Shown: in pieces, positions 1-12,347 of the stretch
Layout: every line of letters starts with the position of its first letter
Position numbering within the stretch: position 1 is the stretch's first letter
Translations under genes and position numbers: made by a program
Assembly (NCBI RefSeq): GCF_000715075.1
Contig: NC_134089.1
Location: 70,972,697-71,036,696, forward strand
From: Nicotiana tabacum
Lineage: Eukaryota > Streptophyta > Magnoliopsida > Solanales > Solanaceae
Direction: 5' to 3'
Length of the DNA stretch: 64,000 nt
Notes under the pieces: generated by a model
What the model was told of the DNA's origin: nothing
The model's database searches: none
Seen by the model: the letters and a program-made list of their open reading frames with translations, nothing else

Positions 1-445
1 ATGTAATCGAACTATGTTTTGACCTGACTCTATTTGGATACGTGGGCAGCCTGAGTTAGGCTCGGTCATTTAAACTTTTTCTCCATTTGTACCCTTGAAC
101 TTCTTTCAGACCTGATTCCTTTAGGATGCGTAGGCAACCTGAAAAGGTTCGATCAATACCCTATAAAAACCTATCATTCATAATGTATTGTATAGATTAG
201 GAGGCAATCTCGTCATCAAACATCTTCGCCATCCGGGAGAGATTTGAAGAAAGCTTCATCAGCAAAGATTGTTGCTTCGATACGGTCGTCAGAATGGAAA
301 AGTTCGAAGGGTTTCCTAATATGTCATAACCCGGAAAGATGAGTTTATTATAAACCATACAAATAATACTATATATATATATATATATATGAATTTTAAG
401 CTGGGAATTTAAACATTTTCTATTGTTCGGCTTACTAAGGCTTGC
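1..445. other. Decayed repeat flank with a duplicated GACCTGA...TAGG...GGTC motif
   Basis: No coding region is recognisable. Two related motifs of about 48 bp lie at 21-69 and 109-156 (GACCTGA, then GGATrCGTrGGCArCCTG, then a GGTTCG/GCTCGGTC box). A third, weaker copy is at 12977-13034, on the other side of the inserted chromovirus, so this stretch and 11401-13137 were once contiguous. Such a 'tACGTAGGCAgCCT' motif reminds me of Tat/Ogre-type Ty3 elements, but this is recognition by eye. A short (TA)n tract lies at 369-390. The last five bases, CTTGC (441-445), are the left target-site duplication of the element at 446-11395. Confidence 0.45.
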
Positions 446-2307
446 TGTCACACCCCGAGCTTGGGGGCGAGACCGGCACCCAGTGCCTCACCTATCCTTG
501 CATACCACTGGCGACTAAGAGACTTTGAACATGTAATGTCATATTTTGGCAATGAGCCACAATGCAAGATAATGTGCAATGCAAAATATAAAACTGAATA
601 GAGACTAAAGCTGACTAAACGTTAACATAAAGTTGGGCTGGCAAGGCCGTCATAATTACTACAACTGACAAGCCAACAAAATATATGTATAGGGCCTACA
701 AGCCCAACATACTGCACTAACTGACAGGATATATCTACAAGCCTCTATTGATAGATGCACTTTGATCGGAACAGGGCCCCGACCTACCCTTAACCTATCT
801 ATATATATGCACTAAATGTACTCCAAACTGCTAGACTCGACAACTACGAAAGACGGGGAGCTTACCGATAAGGCTGAACTCGGGCATACACCTACTGAGA
901 AGGTCTACTCGTCTGTATGTCCGAACCCGCACGCATGAAATGCAGTGCTCCCAAAAAGGAACGTTAGTACGAAATAATGTATCGAGTATGTAAGGCAATA
1001 TACTGAAGCTAAAACTGAACTGATAATACAATAATTGAAAACAACTGGGAGTCAAAGAAAATCTTAAGATATGCTCATCTGCTGATACTGACTCAATTCT
1101 CTCAATATAGTGAGTAAAATAGTTGTTCGACCCTATAAGGCTCGGTATACATATATATATATATCTGCTCTGCCATAGTAGGCTCTCTTATAAGCGCTCG
1201 TCCATACTAGCATCTGTGTCTCGACCAACTTGGCTCGCTCATAGGCGCTCGACCATAGTAGGATCAGTATGTAACTTACCAACTGATCAGAGGTTGCCCA
1301 ATAGAGGCCTGCCCATTGATTATAGCTCGATGGTAATGAAAATACTTTTAATACTATATATATGTAAACTCTCTGCTCTTTTGACTGGAAGAAGGAAATA
1401 CTCAATGCAATATGAAGTTCTGATAAGACGAATATCGTAACTTGCGAGACTAGCAAAATATACGTAAATTTCGGGATACGAATTTTTTATGCCTCATTAT
1501 CAAACTTATGTAATTATGATATCATGCTAAAATGAAAGAAAATCTTAGCCTTAACATACGTGTTCCCGGAATTATTTGAACGAATCTACTTCTGCGAAAT
1601 ATGAACGAAACTCACACTTGGACAAACTTGAAATTTCGGACAACTTATTCTGCTTTTAACGTTTTTTTGAATGAAATGTTAGGTAATAATTGAATTTGAA
1701 TGACATGTTCCTGCTCTTTCACGTTTTGGTTAAGGACAGAATGTAAAAATAGTTCTTGATCTTGAAATGAAGTGTTTATCCCTTTTTGATTGATAATGCT
1801 CACAAAAAGTCTTGATAAGACTTTGTAATTTAGACTTTTGACACATGTAAAGCTCAACAATGACTCACCTTATGCTAAAGTGGGGGGGGGGGGAGTGATT
1901 TTGTTAATTTATCCACTTATTAGTTAACCAAGTAATGTTTCGTTACTCGGTAATTAATCTGTTACCCGCATAATTTAAAAATTATCACAAATTACTTAAA
2001 ATTCTATTTATTTTCAAAATACTTCATATATACTTTATATATTATACTACCGTGGTCATATGGTACCTTGCATGGTACTAGTTTATAATTATCGGGTATT
2101 ATTACTTGATCCGTATTTTATCCCAAATTGGCCATTTTTAACGAAATTCGTTTTCTCTAATTCGTGCATCATTTATCCTTCATGACACTTATTTATCACT
2201 TGTTATAAATAGTGTAAAAACATTAACGTCAGGATGATCTCACCCCCGAGTCTACGTCAATTAACTGGAGAAGAAATTTTAACGTACGAAAAATGCGAGG
2301 TGTAACA
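446..2307 (-). repeat. 3' LTR of the first chromovirus
   Basis: Runs from TGTCACACCCC to GGTGTAACA on the plus strand and is collinear with 9410-11395. It is 1862 bp; the partner is 1986 bp, and the difference is mostly the expanded (CA)n(TA)n tract and the expanded G-rich tract in the partner. Here the dinucleotide tract is short (about 1145-1165) and the G-rich tract is a simple run of 12 G at 1882-1893. Apparent reading frames in it (for example 1123-1440) are translations of LTR sequence. Confidence 0.92.
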
Positions 2308-2320
2308 TCCTTCCCCCCTT
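2308..2320 (-). other. Polypurine tract of the first chromovirus
   Basis: On the minus strand the sequence AAGGGGGGAAGGA directly precedes the TGTTACACC start of the 3' LTR. This is the expected position and composition for the plus-strand primer. Confidence 0.85.
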
Positions 2321-2523
2321 AGAAACATTCATCCTCGAATGTTCAACTCCCCGTGATCCATATAAATTTTGCAGGGTCACCTTTATAACAACACTACAAC
2401 CAACTCTCCCTGTCGAAGCTTAATAATCCAACGCCACACCGGACCACAATTTTCAGTAATGACAATGGCCTCACATGACCAATGATGATAATCAACACAA
2501 GAATTTATACACGTACCTTATAA

Positions 2524-4084
2524 TTATGACATCTCAATTGGACCTTTCTCTGGAGGAGGAAATAAGTAGGGATATCTAGACTTCATGCTTTCCTCGGCCT
2601 CCCAAGCCATCTCTTCCACATTGTTGTTTCTCCAAAGTACTTTCACGGAGGCTACCTCCTTATTCCCTAGCTTGCGGATTTGTCGGTCTAGGATGGCAAT
2701 CGGAACTTCCTCGTATGATAAGTTCTCTGTAATCTGTACGTCATTCGTGGGCACCATTCGGGTAGGATCGCCAATGACTTTCGCAGCATAGATACGTGAA
2801 ATACCAGATGGACAGACTCCAATCCCGAGGGCAATTCTAACTCATAAGCTACTTGGCCCACTCTCTGAATGATCCTATAAGGTTCAATATATAGTGGGTT
2901 AAGTTTGCCTTTCTTGCCAAACCTTATCACATATTTCATAGGTGATACCTTTAAGAATACCCAGTCATCAACCCTGAACTCTAAATTTCATCGCCGCACA
3001 TCAGAATATGACTTTTGATGACTCTGAGCTGTCAACAGTCGCTCCCGAATAAGCTTTACTTTTTCTATGGCCTGCTGAACCAGGTCTGGCCCATATAACC
3101 CAGATTCTCCAACATCAAACCACCCTATAGGAGATCTGCACGTGTACCCATACAAAGCCTCGTACAGAGCCATCTGGATACTGGAGCGGTAACTATTATT
3201 ATATGCAAACTCATTAAGAGGTAGATGTTCATCCCAACTTCTTTTAAAATCCAGCACACATGCTCGCAACAGATCCTTGAGCGTCTAAATCGTGCGCTCG
3301 GTTTGTCCATCCGTTTGTGGATGAAAAGCCGTGCTGAGATTTACCTGAGTTCCTAGACCTTTCTGAAATGACCTCCAAAAATATGCTATAAACTGGGCCC
3401 CATGGTCAGATATAATAGATATTGGTACTCCGTGTAGTCGCACTATGTCTTTAATATATAATTTTGCATAATCTTCTGTTGTATATGTAGATCTGACCGG
3501 AGGAAAATGAGCTCATTTCGTGAGCCTGTCAACTATCACCTATATGGAATCAAACTTACAATGGGAATGAGGTAAACTTGCGATAAAGTCCATGTTTATC
3601 GCCTCCTATTTCCATGTCGGGATCTCTATAGTCTGCATTAGCCCTCCGGGCTTCTAGTGCTCTATTTTCACCTGCTGGCAACTAGAGCATTGAGTGACAT
3701 ACTCATCAATGTTCTTCTTCATATCGTTCCACCAATACACATCCTTAATGTCATGATACATCTTTGTCGACCCATGGTGAATGGAATATCATGGATAATG
3801 TGCCTCTGACATAATCCTGTCTCGTAGCCCTGCTATATCTGGAACACACAAATGACCCCTATATCTAAGAACCCCATCTCTTTTGAGTTCTAACAACGAC
3901 TTCTTCTGTTGTGGAACCCGCTCTCTCAACTTGACTAACTCTGGATCCTCGTACTGCCTCTCCTTTACTTCAGCTATGAGAGATGATTTCGTAGTATTTA
4001 GGAATACAACTCCTCCATTGCAAGAGTCTACTAACCGAACCCCCCAATAAGCCAATTGATGAATCTCTCTGGTTAATTGTCTTC
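2524..4084 (-). pseudogene. Integrase and chromodomain region of the first chromovirus
   Basis: Reading down the minus strand: an integrase zinc-finger region (start of the H..H..C..C module near 3790-3660), a DDE core with the SIISDxGAQF block near 3400-3430 and the STAFHPQTDGQTERTI block near 3290-3350, then a C-terminal segment with WFDVGES (about 3100), the GKKGKLNP block (about 2900) and VFHVSMLRK (about 2790). It ends with a chromodomain carrying the SVKVLWRN and AWEAEESMKSRYPYLF blocks (2545-2680), which in chromoviruses is thought to steer integration. The frame is broken many times: there are stops between 3270 and 3790 and a frameshift near 2760 after VFHVSMLRK. It is not translatable. 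Confidence 0.88.
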
Positions 4085-4970
4085 TTAGGCCTCTACATGT
4101 GCTAAGCTACCCATAGATCGGCGACTTAAGGCATCTGCTACAACATTAGCTTTCCCTGGATGGTAGAGAATGCTAACATCGTAATCTTTCAATAACTCAA
4201 GCCATCGCCTTTGCCGCAAATTCAACTCCTTTTGCTTGAATATATATTGCAGACTTTTATGATCTGTGAACACATCAACATGAACACCATATAAATAGTG
4301 CTGCCATATCTTAAGTGCATGGACAACCACAACTAATTCGAGGTCGTGGGTCGGATAATTTTGCTCACGCTTCCTTAACTGCCTTGAAGCATATACAATT
4401 ACTTTTCCATATTGCATCAAGACACATCCTAACCTGACACCTGAGGCATCACAATACATGGCATAACCATCTGGACCTTCTGGAAGTGCTAGAACTGGTA
4501 CTAAGGTCAACCTGTTCTTAATCTCTTGGAAACTCTATTCACATGCCTCTGTCCAATGAAACTTAGTCGTTTTCCGTGTCAGCTTTGTTAATGGTGCTGA
4601 AAGAGAAGTAAAACCCTCTATGAACCTCCGGTAATATCCTGCTAAGCCTAGAAAGCTACGAATCTCTGTCGGAGTGGTAGGTCTAGGCTAGGATTTCACA
4701 GCCTCAATCTTTTGAGTGTCTACCTTTATACCTCCATCGGATACAATATGCCCCAAGAATGCTATGGACTTTAACCAGAACTCAAACTTAGAAAACTTAG
4801 CATACAATTTATTATCGCGGAGGGTTTGGAGTACTGCTCGCAGGTGATCCACATGCTCATCCTCTGGACGTGAATAAACTAGAATATCATCAATAAAGAC
4901 TATCACGAATAGATCCAAATATGGCCGGAATAGGCTATTCATCAAGTCCATAAATATGGCAGGTGTATTT
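4085..4970 (-). pseudogene. RT C-terminal half and RNase H of the first chromovirus
   Basis: The RT palm motif [14 protein letters not shown] lies at about 4866-4910, so the catalytic Asp pair is retained. Downstream are the [11 protein letters not shown] block (about 4735) and the GYYRRF tether region, which contains stops. RNase H follows at 4085-4510, with [41 protein letters not shown] and [20 protein letters not shown] blocks in order, so its acidic residues are visible. The RT N-terminal half continues at 7657 because a solo LTR (4971-7656) interrupts the gene between Asn and Ala codons of the conserved GLTNAP motif. Confidence 0.9.
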
Positions 4971-7656
4971 TGTCACGACCCGAATCAGAGGGCCGCGACG
5001 GGCACCCGGTGCTTTACTCAACCGAGTACCAACGTAACATATCTTTCTTATCATACTATCATGATTAAATGATCAGAAAGCCGGTCATGAGATATCAAGA
5101 ATAAAACATAAGGGAATACTCAACATATGAATACCCAAAATGTTATACAAACTTATACATGTGACATACGAGCCTATAAGGCCGACATGACCATTTGTAA
5201 ACTCAAAACATAGGCCGACAAGACCATACAAGTGTCCCTACACCTGACATCTGTCTACAAGCCTCTAAGAGTACATAAAATCATAAAGATCGGGACAGGG
5301 CCCCGCCATACCAATCAATACATATCCAAAGCATACTGACCAACTAGGCAACTCCGGAGCAAGTGAAGTGCACCAACACCTTCGCTGAGCTGATATCCTG
5401 ATAGGAGGACTGTCAACCTATCAATCGGGACCTGCGGGCATGACACGCAACATCCCCAGGCAAAAGGGATGTCAGTACGAATAAAGTACCGAGTATGTAA
5501 GGAGGGAAAGCATAAACAAGAACAGTAATGTAAAGAGAGATAGAGAAGATTCAACCTGTAACATCTGAGTGCCTCTGGGGACTACTGACATGAAATGCAT
5601 AATACATATATATACATGAACTTTTTAAAAACATTCGCCTTTGTGGGCATCATCATCATCATATCGTACCCGACCTCAAAGAGGACTCGGTAAAAACGTA
5701 CTCGGCCATCATAAGACTCGGTAGAATCGTACCCGGCCACGTGGAGCTCGGTAAACCCAACTGATCAGTGGTTGCACAATAGGTGCCATACCCATCCGAC
5801 TATAGCGCGGCTCGGTAGAGTAAAATAGATACATATATATAATGCATGCTCGACTCATGGAATCACGTTCTAACCCTTTCAGAGTGATGTAAGGTCATTG
5901 CACCTTTAATTAACATTATGGACATCCCTACCATCAATATGAACCTTAATGGGATTTAAGGATCATACACACTTGTTTAGAATAACTTTATAAGGAAAGA
6001 ACAACATGGACAACCTTAGTTTCTAGGAGTAGATCCGTTATGAATTAGCGTACCGTTTATGTTCATGTCACTTTAGATCATGCCAAAAGAAAGAAGTAAG
6101 TGCCTTAACATACCTTGTATATTCTTCCCAACCTCAAGCTATGCAATTTCACGGCTCCTTAGTCTACAATAAGAGAAATGACACTCTCGTTATCGTTTAA
6201 GTGTCGTAACTATTATGTATCGACCACAACCTATTTTACAATGAAACAGACAGAACCTCCCCTATATATATATGACTTCACACTAGTCAAAACAATCACA
6301 AACAACCCAACATACCCCTATCACTTCATACACAACACGACAACTATAATAGTGTCAACCAACCCGAAAATGTTACGACGAATGACAAACAAACAACCTT
6401 GACATTATGTGGTGTTTCTCCACAACCTTCCTCCTCTCAACTCCATAAAAATAGTAGTAAAAGAGACAACCCAATACCAATACGAAACAGCCCAAAAATA
6501 TTCCAACAAGTTCATCAACTCAAAAATAATTTTTCAGTTTACTTAAACACGTTTCGACTTGTCTTTTCTTTCAAATTGGGAAATACAACCAAAGGTACAT
6601 CATTATACCTATTATCCAATAAACTATCCATGAATTCAACTTAAAAATAAGTTTACAACCAGTCAACCATTACACAAGAACAAACAACATACCATTCTTT
6701 CGAAACTAGCTAGGTCTATTCTTTACGATCGAGTTACAACTTGGAAATGCATAGATAATGGAAGGAGAAGCATAAACTTACCTTGTACTGAGTATAACCC
6801 ACGAAACCTGGTCCTTTTTCATCAAAAATAAGTTCATCAACACGGGTACAAGAAGGAAAAAGAGAAACTAGCAAGCTGTCCGGACTTTTCAGCACTAGAA
6901 TCGCGTCGTAACACCCGGAATACCCTAGGGTTTGTGTGGGATTTTTGGGGAGGAGTTGCAGGGGTTAAATTAGGTTTTACTGGTCTGAAAGATAGGTGAA
7001 ATAACTGAGTTTATAATCCCTTAAAAGTCCCCTCTTGACCGACCTAGTTGAGGCCTCTCTCTTTGGCAAGTAGGTGATGCACCTACTTGTCAACTACTAG
7101 ATGCGCGGCCTCGCGAAAATGCAAATATCTCTATACTCCGAAATTGTATTGATAAATGGTTTAATGAGTTGAAAACTAGACGCATAGATCTTAAATTTCA
7201 TATGTAGATCATCCCTTGATTCAAAGTATGTTGGGAGAAAAGCTCAGCTACATTTAACCTAGGTTTCAACTCATTTTTGAATGTAACTTGTGATGACCTT
7301 TTCCAACTTTTGTTCCACAACTTGATTGACTTAAAAACATAGCACACGACTATCATACGACTAAACTAACTCATAACATAACCTCATCATCATGTTAATC
7401 ACCCTTGTCTCCCCCCAAAAGTATAGGTTATAACATTTCAAACTTGTCGACATTCGACGAAACTTATTTTCTTTAATTCATTTAGCGCCTAAGCTTTCCA
7501 ACCCTTTTGGTACTCGTTAGTCATGATCATAAAGATTTGTAACCTCCATTATAAAAGGATTAACTTACTTTACGTACTTTTAAAAATGATCTCATTTCTG
7601 AGCTTACATCAATTGAATTACGGATACACTAACATACGAAAACATAGGGTGTAACA
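4971..7656. repeat. Solo LTR (about 2.7 kb) nested in the RT of the first chromovirus
   Basis: Begins TGTCACGACCC and ends GGTGTAACA, so it has TG...CA termini like the surrounding LTRs and shares motifs with them, such as GTACCGAGTATGTAAGG and an ACTGATCAG block. I see no gag, pol, PBS or polypurine tract inside, so I read it as a solo LTR. It is flanked by TATTT (4966-4970) and CATTT (7657-7661), a 5-bp duplication with one C/T difference. The coding context (GLTN, then an Ala codon) shows CATTT is the ancestral form. A small imperfect repeat (CTCGGTAraAnCGTAC..GGCC) lies at 5683-5760. Orientation cannot be fixed without a reference. Confidence 0.82.
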
Positions 7657-8447
7657 CATTTGTCAACCCGAAGGACGTAACAAGGAACTTAAAGTGGCCA
7701 TATCGGGTCCTAAAGGCTGTATTGAGAATATCTTTCTCCCGAACTATGACATGGTGGTATCCCGACCTCAAATCTATTTTTGAAAAGCATGTAGCTCCCT
7801 GCAACTGATCAAACAAGTCGTCTATCCTTGGAAGTGGATATTTATTCTTAATAGTTACCTTGTTCAGTTGCCTATAGTCGATGCACATCCTTAGCGAGCC
7901 ATCTTTCTTCTATACAAATAATACCGGTGCACCCCAAGGTGAGGTACTGGGTCAGATGAAACCCTTCTTAGTAAATCTTTTAACTGCTCCTTCAACTCCT
8001 TCAATTCGGTCGGTGCCATTCTATACGGAGGGATGGATATTGGTTGCGTTCCTGGAAGCAAATCGATGCCAAAATCAATCTCTCGCTCTGGAGGAATACC
8101 TGGAAGTTCATCTGCAAATACATCCGCGTACTCTTTGACTACTGGAATAGACTGAAGTGTAGGTATCTCAGCATTCGCATCTTTACTCGCACAATATGAT
8201 AAATGCACACTCTTGCGATCATTTTCCTCGCCTTTAGATAGGAAATAAACCTGCCTCTGGGTGTTGCTGTATTACCTACCCATTCAAGGACTGGCTCACC
8301 CAGAAAATGAAATCTAGATGTCCTTGCTCGACTGTCAAACGTGGCATAACAAGCTGCCAACAAGTCGATGCCCATGATAGCATCGAAATCTAACATCTCT
8401 AGATCAACTAGGTCGGCTGAGGTCTGACGACCACAAACTGATACCGT
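7657..8447 (-). pseudogene. Truncated protease and RT N-terminal half of the first chromovirus
   Basis: Starts inside the protease at about 8447 with a CTVSVCGRQTSADL segment and the LDFDAIMGIDLL block (about 8350-8390), followed by the DFG/PGTQPIS linker and RT motifs YRMAPTELKELKEQL (about 8020), [12 protein letters not shown] (about 7880), [18 protein letters not shown] and [20 protein letters not shown] (to 7664). The protease active-site segment, which normally lies just upstream, is missing because of a deletion fusing gag to protease. A stop separates the two halves near 7889, and a frameshift lies near 8210. Confidence 0.87.
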
Positions 8448-9199
8448 ACAACCTCGGTCAACTCTGTGGCCAACCCTGCTATAAACCTGTGGATCCTGTC
8501 CCGCATCATTGCAACTATGGATGGTGCATATCTGGCTATTGAGTCAAAACAGAGACTATATTCTCGAACACTCATATTGCCCTGCTTGAGGGCTAGAAAC
8601 TGATCGAGTCGGGCCTGTCGGATCTCTCGCGGTAAGTACTAGTCAAGGAAGACATTTTAAAAATTCTCCCAAATAGCAGGAGGTGCATCACGTCCCCTAG
8701 ACCTTTCCCATCCCTCATACCAAATGATGGCTATATCTCAGAGTCAAAAAGCTAATAATTCAACTGCCTCTTTCTTTGTGGCATGCATAACCCAAAAGAT
8801 CCTATGAAGCTAATCTATGAAATCCTGCGGGTCCTCCCTTTGATCTGTCCCCGTGAACTCTGGGGGATTCAAAGCAATAAACTCTCGGACCCTTGAACTC
8901 CCAGATCCCTCAGAAGGTCCTGCACTAGCGGATGCCCTAGCTTGTTGCTGGGTAGCTACCAACTGTGCCAACAAATGCACCGCACTCCTCTAGTCCTGAT
9001 CTGATGGAAGCGGAGGGGGAACTGGATGTGCGATTTCCCTAGGAATCTCCTTAGGTGGAGGAGGAGCCGGTAATCGTTGGGTAGGGGTCTCTCCCTGCGA
9101 CTCCGATTGGGCCCCATCTGTTGGAGGTACCCTGCTAGTCCCCTCACCTACTACTGTTTCTCTCCTCTGGCTAGCCGTAGCCTTCCTAGTTACCATCAT
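8448..9199 (-). pseudogene. Gag N-terminal region of the first chromovirus
   Basis: Starts MMVTRKATASQRR at 9199, a typical start for this element type: a basic then proline-rich N terminus followed by the structured capsid region. Blocks such as DPQDFID (about 8830) and QFLALKQGNMSVREY (about 8590), then MMRDRIHRFIAGLATEL (about 8470), are readable on the minus strand with frame changes and stops in between. The gag stops abruptly after that block. The CCHC zinc knuckle and the whole gag-protease junction are absent. Confidence 0.8.
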
Positions 9200-9393
9200 C
9201 TGTGCAGGGAAACATCAACACGTAAGTTTAACTCAAATTTCCTATAACTCAGTGCTACAACATGATTAAGATTTGAAAGAAGGGTAACCAACTCCTAAAA
9301 GCCTGTAGTCCCCTGCCTATATAATGTGGTGCACCACACATCTATAAACAAGACCCTACTAGACATGGCTTGTAGACTCCTTAGGACAGAACT

Positions 9394-9405
9394 GCTCCGA
9401 TAACA
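9394..9405 (-). other. Primer-binding site of the first chromovirus
   Basis: On the minus strand TGTTATCGGAGC lies four bases inside the 5' LTR. It differs at two positions from the initiator-tRNA-Met PBS TGGTATCAGAGC that is intact in two other elements of this window. Confidence 0.8.
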
Positions 9406-10109
9406 CTTTTGTCACGCTCCAAGCCTGGGGGCGAGACAGGCACCCATTGCCTTACCTGTCCTTGCATATCACTGGAGACTAAGAGACTCTGAACATGTAA
9501 TGTCATATTTTGGCCATGGTCCACATTGCAAGATAATGTGCGATGCAAAATATAAAACTGAATAGAGACTAACGCTGACTAAATGTCAACATAAAGCTGG
9601 GCCGCAAGGCCGTCATAATTACTACAACTGACAAGCCAACAGAATATATGTACAGGGCCTACAAGCCCAACATACTGCAGTAACTGACAAGATATATCTA
9701 CAAGCCTCTAGTGATAGATGTACTGTGATCGGAACAGGGCCTCGACCTACCCTTAACCTATCTATATATATGCATTAAATGTACTCCAAACTGCTAGACC
9801 CGGCAATTTCGAAAGACGTGGAGCTTACCGATAAGGCTGAACTCGGGCATACACCTATTGAGAAGGCCTACTCGTCTGTATGTCCGAACCTGCATGCATG
9901 AAATGCAGTGCCTCCAGAAAGGGATGTTAGTACGAAATAATGTACCGAGTATGTAAGGCAATATACTGAAGCTGAAACTGAACTGATAATATAATAACTG
10001 AAAACAACTAGGAGTCAAAGAAAATCTGAAGATATGCTCATCTGCTGATACTGACTCAATTCTCTCAATATAGTGAGTAAAATAGTTGTTCGACCCTATA
10101 AGGCTCGGT

Positions 10110-10215
<106 letters not shown>

Positions 10216-10923
10216 GCTCTGCCATAGTAGGCTCTCTTATAAGCGCTCGTCCATACTAGCATCTGTGTCTCGACCAACTTGGCTCGCTCATAGGCGCTCG
10301 ACCATAGTAGGATCAGTATATAACTTACCAACTGATCAGAGGTTGCCCAATAGAGGCCTGCCCATTGATTATAGCTCGATGGTAATGAAAATACTTTTAA
10401 TACTGTATATATATAAACTCTCTGCTCTTTTGACTGGAAGAAGGAAATACTCAATGGAATATGATGTCCCGATAAGAAAAATATAGTAACTTGCGAGACT
10501 AGCAAAATATACGTAAATTCTGCGATACGAATTTTTCTTTATGCCTCGTTATCAAACTTGTGTAATTATGATATCATAATAAAATGAAGGAAAATATTAG
10601 CCTTAACAAACCTGTTCCCGAAATTATTTAAATGAATCTGTTTCTATGAAATATGAACGAAACTCACACTTGGACAAACTTGAAATTTCGGACAACTTAT
10701 TCTGCTTTTAATGTTTTTAGAATGAAATGTTGGTTAAGAATTGAATTTGAATGACATGTTCCTGCTCTTTCACGTTTTGGTCAAGGACAAAATGTAAAAA
10801 TAGTTCTTGATCTTGAAATGAAGTGTTTATCCCTTTTTGATTGATAACGCTCACAAAAGTCTTGGTAAAACTTTGTAATTTAGACTTTTGACACATGTAA
10901 AGATCAACAATGACTCACCTTAT

Positions 10924-10983
10924 GCTGGGGGAGGGGGCTGCCACATTTCTCTTTGGGGGGTGGGGGGAGGGGAGGGGGAGGGG
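10924..10983 (+). repeat. G-rich tract with quadruplex-forming pattern
   Basis: From about 10954 the plus strand has a G6 run, a G6 run, a G4 run, a G5 run and a G4 run separated by single bases. Four or more G runs with one-base loops is the classic G-quadruplex pattern. Confidence 0.8.
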
Positions 10984-11763
10984 ATGATTTTGTTAATTTA
11001 TCCACTTATTAGTTAACCAGGTAATGTTTCGTTAGTCGGTAATTAATCTATTACCCGCATAATTTAAAAATTATCACAAATTACTTAAAATTCTATTTAT
11101 TTTCAAAATACTTCATATATACTTTATATATTATACTACTGTGTTCATATGGTACCTTGTATGGTACTAGTTTATAATTATCGGATATTATTATTTGATC
11201 TGTATTTTATCTCAAATTAGCCATTTTCAACGAACTCGTTTTCTCTAATTCGTGTATCCTTTATCCTTCATGATACTTATTTATCGCTTGTTATAAATAG
11301 CGTAAAAACATTAACGTCAAGATAATCTCACCCCCAAGTCTATGTCAATTAACTGGAGACGAAATTTTATCGTACGAAAAACGCGAGATGTAACACTTGC
11401 AGCGAATCACCACAGTCAGAAGGAAGCGCCAAATGGATCAAAAGACAAGGCTAAGTTTGCAATCAACACAGATCAAGCCCCCCCAAACTAAGAATATTTC
11501 TTTAAGTGCAGAAATAATAGGATACAGATTGATAACACTCAGTCAAACTTGCAGTCTGGATCAGAGGCGTGTCCAGATTCACCAACTTTATAAGCCTTCA
11601 AACTCTCATCTAGTCCATATGACATTCGTCCCAGACTCATCAAGTTAAATTACCCACTCTTAATATTGCAAGTACCGCTGTGATCAAGAGTCGGAGTTAG
11701 TTGCAAAGAAGGAGGATTCCTTCAGCACAAGACGAGTGACGTTACTCATTTGATAATTCCGCT

Positions 11764-12038
11764 AATCAGAGTTTATTGTACATATCACACTATTTGCTCC
11801 GCCAGTAGTAGCCCATTGTACAAATCACACCATCTGCTCTTCCTATCAAAATTTATTGCACAGTTGCACCATTAGCTCCACCAATCGGAGCTCATTGTAC
11901 AAATCGCGATGTTCGCCTAAGCAATCATAGCTTATTATGTTGTCGCCTCATTCACTCTACCAATTGGCATCCATTATCCAGCGGCGTCTTCTGAATTACC
12001 AATCAAAATTTTTTATGCAACCAAAATTTCACTCCACC
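11764..12038 (+). repeat. Tandem array, seven units of 38-40 bp
   Basis: Units start at 11764, 11804, 11844, 11883, 11923, 11962 and 12001. The usual shape is AATCrrAG, then TTATTGTAC, then a CACCAT box, then GCTCCaCC. Units 1-4 are clearly alike, and units 5-7 are more degenerate. The array fades out at AATCGGAT (12039). Confidence 0.8.
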
Positions 12039-12224
12039 AATCGGATATTTCAAAGTTAGATCGTCATAGAACTATGTCACTGACTCCACTAATTTGAGAG
12101 TTCAAACCCAAGTATCGGCCCATAGTCAGGAGTATTCTTGGGGCATGCTTTTATCCTTACTTTACTTTGAATGTTATGACGTGTTTATTGTGCAACGTAC
12201 ATATGCATCTATGTTTTCGCTTAC

Positions 12225-12347
12225 TTCAAATTCAAACAATCCGTCACTCAAAAATTTATACCTAAACACTCCGTCATTCGGAGAATTCAAAGTCAAACAC
12301 TCCGTCATGTGGAGGTTCAAAGTCAAACACTCTGACACTCGGAGACT
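12225..12347 (+). repeat. Tandem array, about four units of 30 bp
   Basis: Units share TTCAAAGTCAAACACTCCGT followed by CAyTCGGAGA. Degenerate remnants continue to about 12420. Confidence 0.75.
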
